Source: Pseudoalteromonas sp. NC201
GTDB lineage: Bacteria; Pseudomonadota; Gammaproteobacteria; Enterobacterales; Alteromonadaceae
DNA: 64,000 nt
NCBI RefSeq assembly: GCF_002850255.1
Contig: NZ_CP022522.1
Location: forward strand, 3,524,501 to 3,588,500
Direction: 5' to 3'
A program made the position numbers and the translations under genes. Shown here in pieces: positions 36,402 to 44,961 of this stretch. The stretch's first letter is position 1, and each line of letters opens with the position of its first letter. The notes below the pieces were generated by a model, which worked only from the letters and a program-made list of their open reading frames with translations, searched no databases and was not told the origin of the DNA.

Positions 36402-36422
36402 TTGCGCGCCGAAAGCGCGCAA
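36402..36422 (-). terminator. Hairpin after phoU
   Basis: TTGCGCGC and GCGCGCAA form an eight-base-pair GC-rich stem with a five-base loop, 15 bp after phoU. The following minus-strand sequence ATTTCAT is only weakly T-rich, so it may be an attenuating terminator. Confidence 0.6.
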
Positions 36423-36436
36423 CTAATTGATAAGCA

Positions 36437-37138
36437 TCACAAGGTTTTTGCGATATCTTCTTGAGATGTATGACGAATATCTTTGCCATTTACGAAATAA
36501 ATCACATATTCCGCAATATTTTGACAACGATCGCCGATACGCTCTAATGAGCGCACAGACCAAATTAAATCCATAATTTTTGGAATCGAGCGTGGGTCTT
36601 CCATCATGTAGGTCATAATTTGGCGTGTTACTGCTTCGTATTCACGGTCCACTTTGGCATCAGCTTTATGCACTTCAAATGCCTTTTGCGCGTCCATCCG
36701 GGCAAACGCATCGAGCACATCATGCAGCATTTGTGACACTTGGCGACCCATATTGTCAATATTCACCAATAGATCCTGCTGATCTTTGGTAAACGAATCC
36801 AATGCAACTTTAGCAATACGCTCCGCTTCGTCTCCGATACGTTCAAGATCTGCAATCGTTTTTGCGATGGCAACAACCAAACGCAAGTCACTGGCTGCAG
36901 GCTGCCTTTTCGCGATGATACGTGTACATTCTTCGTCAATATTCACTTCCATCGCATTGACTTTGTAGTCGTTCTGACTGACTTTTTTCGCTTTTTCAGC
37001 ATCATTGTGATTAACCGCATCAAGCGCAGTGTTTAATTGCTGCTCTACCAATCCACCCATACTGAGTACGTGATTTCTCACGTTTTCTAGCTCTTCATTA
37101 AAGCGGCCAGAAATGTGCTTATTAATATTGTGTTCCAT
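36437..37138 (-). CDS. phoU: Phosphate signalling protein PhoU
   Basis: PhoU couples the Pst transporter to the PhoR kinase so that PhoB is inactive when phosphate is plentiful. The 233-residue helical product has two PhoU repeats, each with the metal-binding E/D motif (RIGDEAERIAK and RIGDRCQNIAEYV). It is the last gene of the pstC-pstA-pstB-phoU operon, 23 bp after pstB. Confidence 0.96.
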   Translation of the reverse strand: MEHNINKHISGRFNEELENVRNHVLSMGGLVEQQLNTALDAVNHNDAEKAKKVSQNDYKVNAMEVNIDEECTRIIAKRQPAASDLRLVVAIAKTIADLERIGDEAERIAKVALDSFTKDQQDLLVNIDNMGRQVSQMLHDVLDAFARMDAQKAFEVHKADAKVDREYEAVTRQIMTYMMEDPRSIPKIMDLIWSVRSLERIGDRCQNIAEYVIYFVNGKDIRHTSQEDIAKTL

Positions 37139-37161
37139 TATATTCTCCTCGCAAGCTCGCC

Positions 37162-37989
37162 TTAACCGTAACGACCTGTAATATAGTCTTCTGTTTTCTT
37201 CTTAGACGGCGTGGTGAATAAGGTATTGGTATCTGCATACTCAATTAACTCACCCATGTACATAAACGCAGTTTGATCAGATACACGCGCAGCTTGTTGC
37301 ATGTTATGTGTAACGATAACTACAGTATACTTGTTTTTCAGGTCGTTAATGAGTTCTTCGATAACCAATGTTGAAATCGGATCGAGTGCTGATGTTGGTT
37401 CATCAAGTAACAATACTTCTGGTTCAATCGCGATAGAGCGAGCAATCACCAAACGCTGCTGCTGACCACCAGATAAACCAAATGCACTGTCGTGAAGTCG
37501 GTCTTTTACTTCATCCCAAAGTGCGGCGCCACGGAGTGACTTTTCAACCACTTCGTCTAACTTGCGCTTATCTTTGATACCTTGCAGACGCAGACCATAA
37601 ACCACATTCTCATAAATAGACTTAGGAAAAGGGTTTGGTCTTTGGAATACCATACCTACGTTACGGCGCAGTGCCGCAACATCTACGCTCTTGTCATAAA
37701 TGTTCTGTCCTTGAAGGTTGATTTCTCCTTCAATACGACAGCTATCAACAAGGTCGTTCATACGGTTAATACAACGCAGTAACGTTGACTTACCACAACC
37801 TGATGGACCGATAAACGCGGTTACCTGCCCTTTTGGGATCAACATATTAACGTTGCTAAGGGCTTGTTTATCACCATAGTAAAGATCTAGGTTTTTGATC
37901 TCTAGTGCGGTGAGTTCTGGACTTAAGTTTGCTAAATCAAGCTTGTTATTGCCGTTTGCTTGATTGACTTCTGGCGCTACTGTAATCAT
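37162..37989 (-). CDS. pstB: Phosphate ABC transporter ATP-binding protein PstB
   Basis: The 275-residue product is the ATPase of the high-affinity phosphate transporter. It has Walker A (GPSGCGKST), the Q-loop region FQRPNPFP, the ABC signature LSGGQQQR, Walker B ([12 protein letters not shown]) and the switch His ([10 protein letters not shown]). An N-terminal extension of about 25 residues precedes the domain. It lies 27 bp after pstA. Confidence 0.97.
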   Translation of the reverse strand: MITVAPEVNQANGNNKLDLANLSPELTALEIKNLDLYYGDKQALSNVNMLIPKGQVTAFIGPSGCGKSTLLRCINRMNDLVDSCRIEGEINLQGQNIYDKSVDVAALRRNVGMVFQRPNPFPKSIYENVVYGLRLQGIKDKRKLDEVVEKSLRGAALWDEVKDRLHDSAFGLSGGQQQRLVIARSIAIEPEVLLLDEPTSALDPISTLVIEELINDLKNKYTVVIVTHNMQQAARVSDQTAFMYMGELIEYADTNTLFTTPSKKKTEDYITGRYG

Positions 37990-38016
37990 GTTTTTACCTA
38001 TTAAAAATCTTTACTA

Positions 38017-39666
38017 TTAATGCTCTAACGATCTGAATTTTTCGCGTAAGTGGTTACGAATACCAATCGCTGTGATATTCAGTGCAATAATCACCGTAAC
38101 CAGTAGGAACGCGGTTGCATAAACCAAAGGTCTAGCAGCTTCAACATTCGGGCTTTGGAAGCCAACATCATAAATATGGAACCCTAAGTGCATAAACTTA
38201 CGATCCAAGTGAATATAGGGGAAGTTTCCGTCTAGTGGTAGTGTAGGTGCCATCTTTACTACACCAACCAACATCAGAGGAGCTACCTCACCCGCTGCAC
38301 GCGCAACAGCAAGAATAAGACCAGTCATAATTGCCGGACTTGCCATTGGTACAATGATCCGCCATAGGGTTTCAGCTTGAGTCGCACCAAGCGCAAGTGA
38401 ACCATGACGCACTGAGCTTGGGATCCGAGACAGACCTTCTTCCGTGGATACAATAACCACTGGCAAAGTAAGGATAGCAAGTGTAAGTGCAGACCAAATC
38501 ACACCCGGTGTACCAAATACAGGACTTGGCGCAGCCTCAGGGTAGAAAAGTTCGTCAATTGACCCACCTAGCATATAAACGAAGAATCCTAAGCCAAACA
38601 CCCCATATACAATGGATGGAACACCTGCAAGGTTGATCACCGCGATGCGGATCATCTTAGTCACAGCGTTCTTTGCTGCATATTCATGAAGATAAATTGC
38701 GGCAATAACACCGAATGGGGTCACGATCACCGCCATCAGCATAACCATAAATACCGTACCAAAGATTGCAGGGAATACCCCACCTTCGGTATTTGCTTCA
38801 CGCGGGTCATCGCTCACAAACTTGCTGATTTGCACTAAGTAGTGACCCACTTTGGCAAAAAAGCCCATGTCATTTGGAAACCAAACGTCCAACACTTGGT
38901 ACAGCGGCAAAGTCACTTCTTCACCACGCATATCACGCACTACAACTTGGTCACGCTTTGCTTGCTTCCTTAGCTCAAATAAACGTTTTTCGAAGACTTT
39001 GTAATCTTCACGTAGCTCAGCACGGCGTGCATTTAACTCTGCTAACTTTTCCTCTGTCAGGTCATTATCGAGTTGATACGACTTTTCTTTTAAACGTAGT
39101 CGTTCAAGCTCATAGTTAATGTGCCCGATTTCGCTATTTTGTAGATCAAGCGCTTCGTCATTAAGGTCAACGGCACGCTCAACAAGCTCATGTAACCTTT
39201 CTATCGGCTGGTTAGTTACTACTTTACCGTCTTCTAAAACGCGAGCAACATAACCATAGAAATTACCATTTTTACTACGCTCAAATACCGCTAATTCCGC
39301 TGGCGTAGACTGGCTTTTGATGTCTGTTGATAACACCCAACGGAAATCAAGTTCTACGTATTCACGGTTACCCGTTTTAATGAGTAAACGCTCGATTTGT
39401 TCGCTGTTGTAGCCTGAAAGGTCGAATCCAGCCGCTTCAAGGCGAGACTTTGGTACCATCTCACGATCGTATATTTCACCAATAACAGTCTGCTTAGCAA
39501 CAGAACCGTCGAGATGCATTTCTACAACTTCTGATGGCCAAAAGAAGCTCAGTCCTTTCCACGCTATCATCGCAAGTAGTCCAATTACTGAAATCAAACT
39601 AATACTGACCGCGCCACCTGTCATCCAGATCCACGGAGAACCTGACTTAAACCACTGTTTTACCAT
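38017..39666 (-). CDS. pstA: Phosphate ABC transporter permease PstA, long form
   Basis: The 549-residue protein is much longer than the 296 residues of Escherichia coli PstA. A first membrane segment (about residues 15-40) is followed by roughly 210 extra residues outside the membrane, with a charged helical part at about 170-245 likely to form a coiled coil. The usual permease domain with six membrane segments then follows, including the coupling helix region LSRIPSSVRHGSLALGATQAE. It is colinear with pstC and pstB, so it belongs to the transporter. The extra domain probably lies in the periplasm. Confidence 0.93.
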   Translation of the reverse strand: MVKQWFKSGSPWIWMTGGAVSISLISVIGLLAMIAWKGLSFFWPSEVVEMHLDGSVAKQTVIGEIYDREMVPKSRLEAAGFDLSGYNSEQIERLLIKTGNREYVELDFRWVLSTDIKSQSTPAELAVFERSKNGNFYGYVARVLEDGKVVTNQPIERLHELVERAVDLNDEALDLQNSEIGHINYELERLRLKEKSYQLDNDLTEEKLAELNARRAELREDYKVFEKRLFELRKQAKRDQVVVRDMRGEEVTLPLYQVLDVWFPNDMGFFAKVGHYLVQISKFVSDDPREANTEGGVFPAIFGTVFMVMLMAVIVTPFGVIAAIYLHEYAAKNAVTKMIRIAVINLAGVPSIVYGVFGLGFFVYMLGGSIDELFYPEAAPSPVFGTPGVIWSALTLAILTLPVVIVSTEEGLSRIPSSVRHGSLALGATQAETLWRIIVPMASPAIMTGLILAVARAAGEVAPLMLVGVVKMAPTLPLDGNFPYIHLDRKFMHLGFHIYDVGFQSPNVEAARPLVYATAFLLVTVIIALNITAIGIRNHLREKFRSLEH

Positions 39667-39681
39667 GTCATGTCACTCCAA

Positions 39682-41916
39682 TTACATTGAGCTGTACTTT
39701 TCACGCAGCTGCTGGCGAACAAACTCAGCAACGGTGTTAAATACGAAAGTAAAAATAAACAATACAAAGGCAGCTAGGAACAAGATGCGATAGTGAGAGC
39801 TGCCAACTTCAGACTCCGGCATTTCCACCGCAATGTTTGCAGCAAGCGTACGCATACCTTGGAAGATACTCCAGTCCATGATTGGCGTGTTACCGGTTGC
39901 CATCAATACAATCATGGTTTCCCCTACGGCGCGGCCAAGACCCATCATTACCGCAGAGAAGATACCAGGACTTGCTGTTAGTAATACAACACGAACCAAA
40001 GTCTGCCACTGCGTGGCACCGAGTGCTAATGAGCCATTAGAAAGGTGCTTAGGTACGCTAAATACCGCGTCTTCTGCAATAGAAAAGATTGTAGGAATAA
40101 CCGCAAAACCCATCGCGATACCCACGACTAGCGAGTTACGCTGGTCAAATGTTAGACCTAACTCATTGGTTAGATACTGACGCACATTACCGCCAAACAA
40201 CCAAGACTCAATACCTGCGCTCATGGCAAATGAAATCCAGCCTACGATAAGCACCACGGGGATCAGTAAGATTGAATGCCAGCCTTCAGGCACAACGTGT
40301 CTCACTTTTGCAGGTAGCTTAGTCCAACCAAATGCCGTTGCTATCATCGCGATTGGCAATAGCACCAATAAAGCAACCACGGCAGGTAGATGCGTTTCAA
40401 TTAAAGGAGCAAGCCAAAGGCCCGCCAAGAAGCCCAAGATAACCGTTGGTAGTGCTTCCATTATCTCGACTGTTGGTTTCACCACACGGCGTAATTCACT
40501 CGACATGAAATAGGCGGTGTAGATTGCTGACGCTAATGCAATAGGAACAGCAAACAACATGGCATAAAGCGCCGCTTTAATGGTACCAAATGAAATAGGC
40601 ACTAATGAGAATTTCGACTCAAAGTCATCACTCGCAGAGGTTGATTGCCAAGTGTAAGCAGGCTCAGGATACCCTTCGTACCACACTTCTTGCCACAAAG
40701 CAGACCAAGTTACTTCCGGGTGTTCATTGTGTAGTTCTACCACCGTTAACGTATCATCGGCGAGTAACAAAGCCGCATTAGCACGTGGTGCTACCGCAAA
40801 CTTTTGTACAGCTTTATCTGTGATTTTACCTTGCCATAAGTGCGCTTCACTGGTGGTGTAATATAGACCTAATTGACCATTTTCATTAGTCGTGAAGAAA
40901 GTACGACGATAATATTCACTAAATAGTTTGACCTGTTTGCTCTTTGGCGTCTCAAAAGAGCGGATTTTAGCAAACTGGCGTCCATCATCGGTATTGACTT
41001 CAAACCACTGTGAAACCTCACCGTTGTCGTTAGCAAGCATTAATGAGTTGGCGCCCGCTAGTAGGTTCATATCGACCAAGTTGGCATTTTCTTCATTTGC
41101 AGCAAGCAACTGGAATAACTCAACTTCAGAAGCATAGCGAGAATCAAAGACGTAAACTTGATTTGCTGAGCGAACAAATGTGCGCGATGTGTCTGGAGAA
41201 ATAAGTAACTCATCAACGCGACCATCAATATCTAGCTCGGTACGCTCAACCGCCCATTCAACCTCTCCAGTAAACATGTTTTCTTCTGCAACAAAGGAGG
41301 CAAAAATCACACGTTTATCCGCAGTCTGTGCAACAACAGCGGTTTTGTCTTCGAAGTGACTAAAGGCGAATTTACGAATTGCTTGCCCTTGTTCATCAAC
41401 AATCAGTTGCTTCGCATTAAGTGGATAACTTAAGCGAGGAGTTAAGACACGTTGATTTCCCGGAAAGCTTACCGTGAACATCGGCTTCACCAGTTGTACC
41501 TGACCGTTATCCAGACCAAATGCATATTGCCCTAAGAAAGGCGCACTTTCTGCAAATGCTGTAATATTACCGTCAAGTTCAACATCCAATGTATCTAGTA
41601 ATTTACCGGCGCTTTCACCTTTGATCTGGTAATAATCTACCGAACCTCTGCTGCCGAGTAAGTACGCAATTTCCGTTTGTTCTTCTACCCCTACACCTAA
41701 ATATGTTTTGTCTTGTGTAAGCTGAATATCCATACGCTTCTCAACCTTTGCCGATTCAAAGATTGGTTGAACAACATATAGTAAGTAGAAGAAGATAAGT
41801 AAAAGTGCGACTAATACCATTACTCCACCAGAAGTAATGCCAAATTGTGCAAACCTGTCTTTAAAGAGACGGCTTCTATCCGTTTTAAAGGATGGCTTTT
41901 GCGGATTTGAAGTCAT
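39682..41916 (-). CDS. pstC: Phosphate ABC transporter permease PstC, long form
   Basis: The 744-residue protein has the PstC permease domain in its last 310 or so residues (with FSVPKHLSNGSLALGATQWQT as the coupling helix). A membrane segment near residue 40 is followed by about 370 extra residues of repetitive beta-strand character, possibly a beta-propeller, before the permease core. I start at the ATG at 41916, which has AAGGG upstream and lies downstream of the -10 box; the longer frame from 41949 would start at the -10 box itself. It is the first gene of pstCAB-phoU; no pstS is in the window. Confidence 0.93.
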   Translation of the reverse strand: MTSNPQKPSFKTDRSRLFKDRFAQFGITSGGVMVLVALLLIFFYLLYVVQPIFESAKVEKRMDIQLTQDKTYLGVGVEEQTEIAYLLGSRGSVDYYQIKGESAGKLLDTLDVELDGNITAFAESAPFLGQYAFGLDNGQVQLVKPMFTVSFPGNQRVLTPRLSYPLNAKQLIVDEQGQAIRKFAFSHFEDKTAVVAQTADKRVIFASFVAEENMFTGEVEWAVERTELDIDGRVDELLISPDTSRTFVRSANQVYVFDSRYASEVELFQLLAANEENANLVDMNLLAGANSLMLANDNGEVSQWFEVNTDDGRQFAKIRSFETPKSKQVKLFSEYYRRTFFTTNENGQLGLYYTTSEAHLWQGKITDKAVQKFAVAPRANAALLLADDTLTVVELHNEHPEVTWSALWQEVWYEGYPEPAYTWQSTSASDDFESKFSLVPISFGTIKAALYAMLFAVPIALASAIYTAYFMSSELRRVVKPTVEIMEALPTVILGFLAGLWLAPLIETHLPAVVALLVLLPIAMIATAFGWTKLPAKVRHVVPEGWHSILLIPVVLIVGWISFAMSAGIESWLFGGNVRQYLTNELGLTFDQRNSLVVGIAMGFAVIPTIFSIAEDAVFSVPKHLSNGSLALGATQWQTLVRVVLLTASPGIFSAVMMGLGRAVGETMIVLMATGNTPIMDWSIFQGMRTLAANIAVEMPESEVGSSHYRILFLAAFVLFIFTFVFNTVAEFVRQQLREKYSSM

Positions 41917-41947
41917 CAATATACCCTTTGGTTTAAAAATTGGGGGC

Positions 41948-41981
41948 ATTATATTTCATCAAGATGACAGTTGTGTTACAC
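41948..41981 (-). promoter_or_regulatory. Pho box and -10 of the pstCAB-phoU operon
   Basis: On the minus strand GTGTAACACAACTGTCAT (41964-41981) has two seven-base half sites 11 bp apart, the second a perfect CTGTCAT. A perfect TATAAT (41948-41953) follows after exactly 10 bp, the standard layout of PhoB-activated promoters in which the Pho box replaces the -35. A third weak half site overlaps the spacer. Confidence 0.75.
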
Positions 41982-42150
41982 CCGAGACACAATTGCACTT
42001 TCTTCAATCGGTCTTGGCCTTCAAATTCATTATAAAAATAATGGAACTAATCGGCTCAAAAAGTGCTCTGATTGTTAGCCTAGAGTAAATACAAAAATTC
42101 CGTTGCATTTCTTTACATTAAGTGTTTTTAGACACTGGACAAAGTAAGTT

Positions 42151-42166
42151 TTTAGACTAGTCTAAA
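42151..42166. promoter_or_regulatory. 16-bp perfect palindrome upstream of gcvR
   Basis: TTTAGACTAGTCTAAA is a perfect 16-bp palindrome, 55 bp before the gcvR start codon, in the 305-bp region between pstC and gcvR. A copy of its left part, TTTTTAGAC, occurs about 25 bp earlier. It could be an operator for gcvR. The binding protein is unknown. Confidence 0.35.
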
Positions 42167-42221
42167 TCATGCGCCGAATTCGTTTTTTCGCCCACGGGCG
42201 CCACAAAAAAAGAGACATGAT

Positions 42222-42728
42222 ATGAAGCAGTTAATATTAACACTTATAGGTAAGGACCGACCGGGTCTCGTTGAGGAAATCTCTTCCACTATTCTTTCTA
42301 ACCATGGCAACTGGTTAACCAGTAACTTAAGCCATCTTGCCGGACAATTCGCGGGCATCGTACAGGTTGAAGTTGCAGAAGAACATTTGCAAGAAATACA
42401 AGATGCATTGCATAAGTTGCCTGGTATAGACGTTAGCGTTGAATCAGGCGAAAGCTTGCAAGTGCAGGATGAGCCAGACACATTAAATTTAATCATTACA
42501 GGCAACGATAGACCGGGAATTGTGCAAGAGCTTGCTACGGTTATTCGTCACAAAGGCGCAAACATCACGCACCTAACCTCAAAACAACGTAGTGCTCCAA
42601 ACTGGGGACTGCCTATTTTCAGCGCTTTCGCAACCGTGACTTTACCTGCAGGCACGGTCAAGGAAAACGTAATTGAAGCACTCGAGTCAATCACCAGTGA
42701 TTTGATCGTGGACATAGAAGAAAGCTAA
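42222..42728 (+). CDS. gcvR: GcvR-like tandem ACT-domain regulator
   Basis: A 168-residue protein with two ACT domains, the first starting LILTLIGKDRPGLVEEISS and the second LNLIITGNDRPGIVQELAT. This is the layout of GcvR, which binds glycine and stops GcvA from activating the glycine cleavage system. It is divergent from pstC and followed 107 bp later by ppk. Assignment as GcvR rather than another ACT-only protein rests on length and the paired GxDRPG motifs. Confidence 0.8.
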   Translation: MKQLILTLIGKDRPGLVEEISSTILSNHGNWLTSNLSHLAGQFAGIVQVEVAEEHLQEIQDALHKLPGIDVSVESGESLQVQDEPDTLNLIITGNDRPGIVQELATVIRHKGANITHLTSKQRSAPNWGLPIFSAFATVTLPAGTVKENVIEALESITSDLIVDIEES

Positions 42729-42755
42729 AACCTTCACTATACTCATGATAGTTAC

Positions 42756-42789
42756 ATGACAAACACGACAGGCGCGTTGTGTTTGTCAT
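42756..42789. repeat. 11-bp inverted repeat between gcvR and ppk
   Basis: ATGACAAACAC and GTGTTTGTCAT are perfect reverse complements around a 12-base loop. The right arm contains the first half of the Pho box upstream of ppk, so the left arm is an oppositely oriented half site. It may also act as a gcvR terminator, but no T run follows. Confidence 0.55.
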
Positions 42790-42800
42790 AATTATGTCAC
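42783..42800 (+). promoter_or_regulatory. Pho box upstream of ppk
   Basis: TTGTCATAATTATGTCAC matches the CTGTCATAAATCTGTCAT Pho box at 14 of 18 positions, with the two half sites 11 bp apart. TAAGCT, a poor -10, follows after 10 bp. This would place ppk-ppx under PhoB, as is known in several proteobacteria. Confidence 0.65.
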
Positions 42801-42835
42801 ACACCCTGCTTAAGCTGTAAAAATAAGCTGTACCT

Positions 42836-44944
42836 ATGGAAAGAACCATGCAGGCCGTATCTCCAGAGCATAAAACTATCACGTACTTTGCCAAAGAATT
42901 AAGCTGGCTCTCTTTTAACGAACGTGTTTTACAAGAAGCCAAGGACCCAACCAACCCGATCATTGAACGGATCCGGTTTCTTGGTATATTTTCCAACAAC
43001 TTAGACGAGTTTTTCCAAGTACGAGTTGCAGATGTAAAACGCCGTATCTTATTAAATAACCTTCCTGAAACGAATTTCGACGAAGACGAAGCACTGCTCG
43101 CCGACATTCAGAAGAAAGTGTTGGAACTAGGTAAAAAGTTTAATGCTATTTATGACCAGATCCTCATCGACTTAAATGAGCATCACATTCATATTAAGCA
43201 ACCGGATGCGCTATCGGATTTCCATAAGAATTGGCTAGCCAACTATTTTAAAGACCAAGTACTACCTCACCTATTGCCAATGATGATTAACGAAAGTAAG
43301 GACTATTCAGACAATATCAATGACACCATGACCCACCTTTTTGTGGAGCTAAATGGTGAAAAGCAGCATCACGCTTTTTTGGAAGTCCCTACTGATCGCC
43401 TGAATCGTTTTGTCCAACTGCCGCCAGAAAAAACTCGTCGGCATAAAACGATTGTGTTGCTCGATGACGTTATTCGATTTTTTATAGCCGATGTGTTTAA
43501 GAGCTTCTTCAAATTTGAACGCATTGACGCCTATTCGATGAAACTCACTCGTGACGCCGAATACAACTTAGATGATGAGCTTGAAGAAGGCGTGTTAGAT
43601 ACCATGTCTAAAGGTCTCAAACAGCGCTTATATGCCGAACCAGTGCGCTTGGTATATGAAGAATCTATGCCGGAAGAAATGATCAAGCTGATGAAAAAGC
43701 GCTTAGGAGTGACAGGTCAAGATGCCATGATCCCAGGCGGTAGATATCGCAATTTTCGGGATTTTATTTCTTTTCCAAATGTTGGTCGCGGCTATCTAGA
43801 AAACAAGCCCCTGCCGCCGCTTAAAAGCGCAGCCTTTTCAAAATATAGCAGTGTCTTTCGCGCAATTTCAGTTCAAGATATCTTGCTGTATTACCCCTAC
43901 CATACCTTTAATCACATGCTGGAATATATCCGCCAAGCGGCGTTTGACCCCAGAGTGACGCAAATCAAGGTCAACATTTATCGTGTGGCAAAGCAATCTC
44001 GATTGATCGCTTCATTGATCAATGCAGCAAAAAATGGCAAAAAAGTCACCGTGATGGTTGAATTGAAAGCCCGCTTCGATGAGCAAAATAATATTGAGTG
44101 GGCAAAACTCATGAGTGAATACGGTATTAAGGTCATGATTGGCATACCAGCGCTTAAGGTCCATAGTAAGCTTTGTGTGGTTCACCGTAGAGAAAAAGGC
44201 AAAATCGTCAAATATGCACACATAGGAACGGGTAACTTCCACGAAAAAACGGCTCGGATTTATACTGATTTCAGTCTGTTTACCAAACACCCCGATATTA
44301 CGGAAGAATGCGATAGCGTGTTTCGCTTTATTGAGAGTAGTTATCTACCGTTTAAATTCGAACACCTGATGATTTCCCCCATCAATGCACGTAGTCGAAT
44401 AATAGAGTTGATCGATGAAGAAATAGCCCATGCTGAGCAAGGCCGAACAGGAAAAGTAACTATTAAGGTCAACAACTTAGTTGACAAACAGCTCGTCGAT
44501 AAACTTTACGAAGCATCGCGTAAAGGCGTCAAAGTCCGCCTCATCGTTCGTGGTATGTGTGCGCTTGTACCTGGCCTTACACATTTTAGCGATAATATAA
44601 AAATAATTAGTATCGTCGATCGCTTCTTAGAGCACCCACGAGTGATGGTTTTCGATAACAACGGCAACCCCAAGGTCTATATTTCCTCAGCGGATTGGAT
44701 GACTCGTAACCTCGACCACCGTGTTGAAGTTGGCACGCCTATTTACGCCGAGCATTTGAAAAAACTAATTATCGATATCATTGAATTGCAGTTTAAAGAT
44801 CGCACCAAAGCCAGAGTCATTGACGCCGAACAGAAGAATCTGTACGTTCGCCGAGGTAACCGTAAAAAAATTCGCTCTCAGATCGCGATTTATGACCATT
44901 TAAAAAAATGGGAGTTACACCAATTAAATGAAGCGAAAGAATAA
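42836..44944 (+). CDS. ppk1: Polyphosphate kinase 1
   Basis: Ppk reversibly makes polyphosphate from ATP. The 702-residue product has the N-terminal KELSWLSFNERVLQEA, SNNLDEFFQVRVADVKRR and the catalytic region IGTGNFHEKTARIYTDFSLFT, whose His is the phosphorylated residue, together with the second conserved histidine near LDHRVEVGTPIY. Length fits the family. Two in-frame starts are possible, the ATG at 42836 and one at 42848; GGAAAG lies before the second, so the first four residues may not be present. It is followed 17 bp later by ppx. Confidence 0.97.
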   Translation: MERTMQAVSPEHKTITYFAKELSWLSFNERVLQEAKDPTNPIIERIRFLGIFSNNLDEFFQVRVADVKRRILLNNLPETNFDEDEALLADIQKKVLELGKKFNAIYDQILIDLNEHHIHIKQPDALSDFHKNWLANYFKDQVLPHLLPMMINESKDYSDNINDTMTHLFVELNGEKQHHAFLEVPTDRLNRFVQLPPEKTRRHKTIVLLDDVIRFFIADVFKSFFKFERIDAYSMKLTRDAEYNLDDELEEGVLDTMSKGLKQRLYAEPVRLVYEESMPEEMIKLMKKRLGVTGQDAMIPGGRYRNFRDFISFPNVGRGYLENKPLPPLKSAAFSKYSSVFRAISVQDILLYYPYHTFNHMLEYIRQAAFDPRVTQIKVNIYRVAKQSRLIASLINAAKNGKKVTVMVELKARFDEQNNIEWAKLMSEYGIKVMIGIPALKVHSKLCVVHRREKGKIVKYAHIGTGNFHEKTARIYTDFSLFTKHPDITEECDSVFRFIESSYLPFKFEHLMISPINARSRIIELIDEEIAHAEQGRTGKVTIKVNNLVDKQLVDKLYEASRKGVKVRLIVRGMCALVPGLTHFSDNIKIISIVDRFLEHPRVMVFDNNGNPKVYISSADWMTRNLDHRVEVGTPIYAEHLKKLIIDIIELQFKDRTKARVIDAEQKNLYVRRGNRKKIRSQIAIYDHLKKWELHQLNEAKE

Positions 44945-44961
44945 CCGTTGAGGAAGAATTT

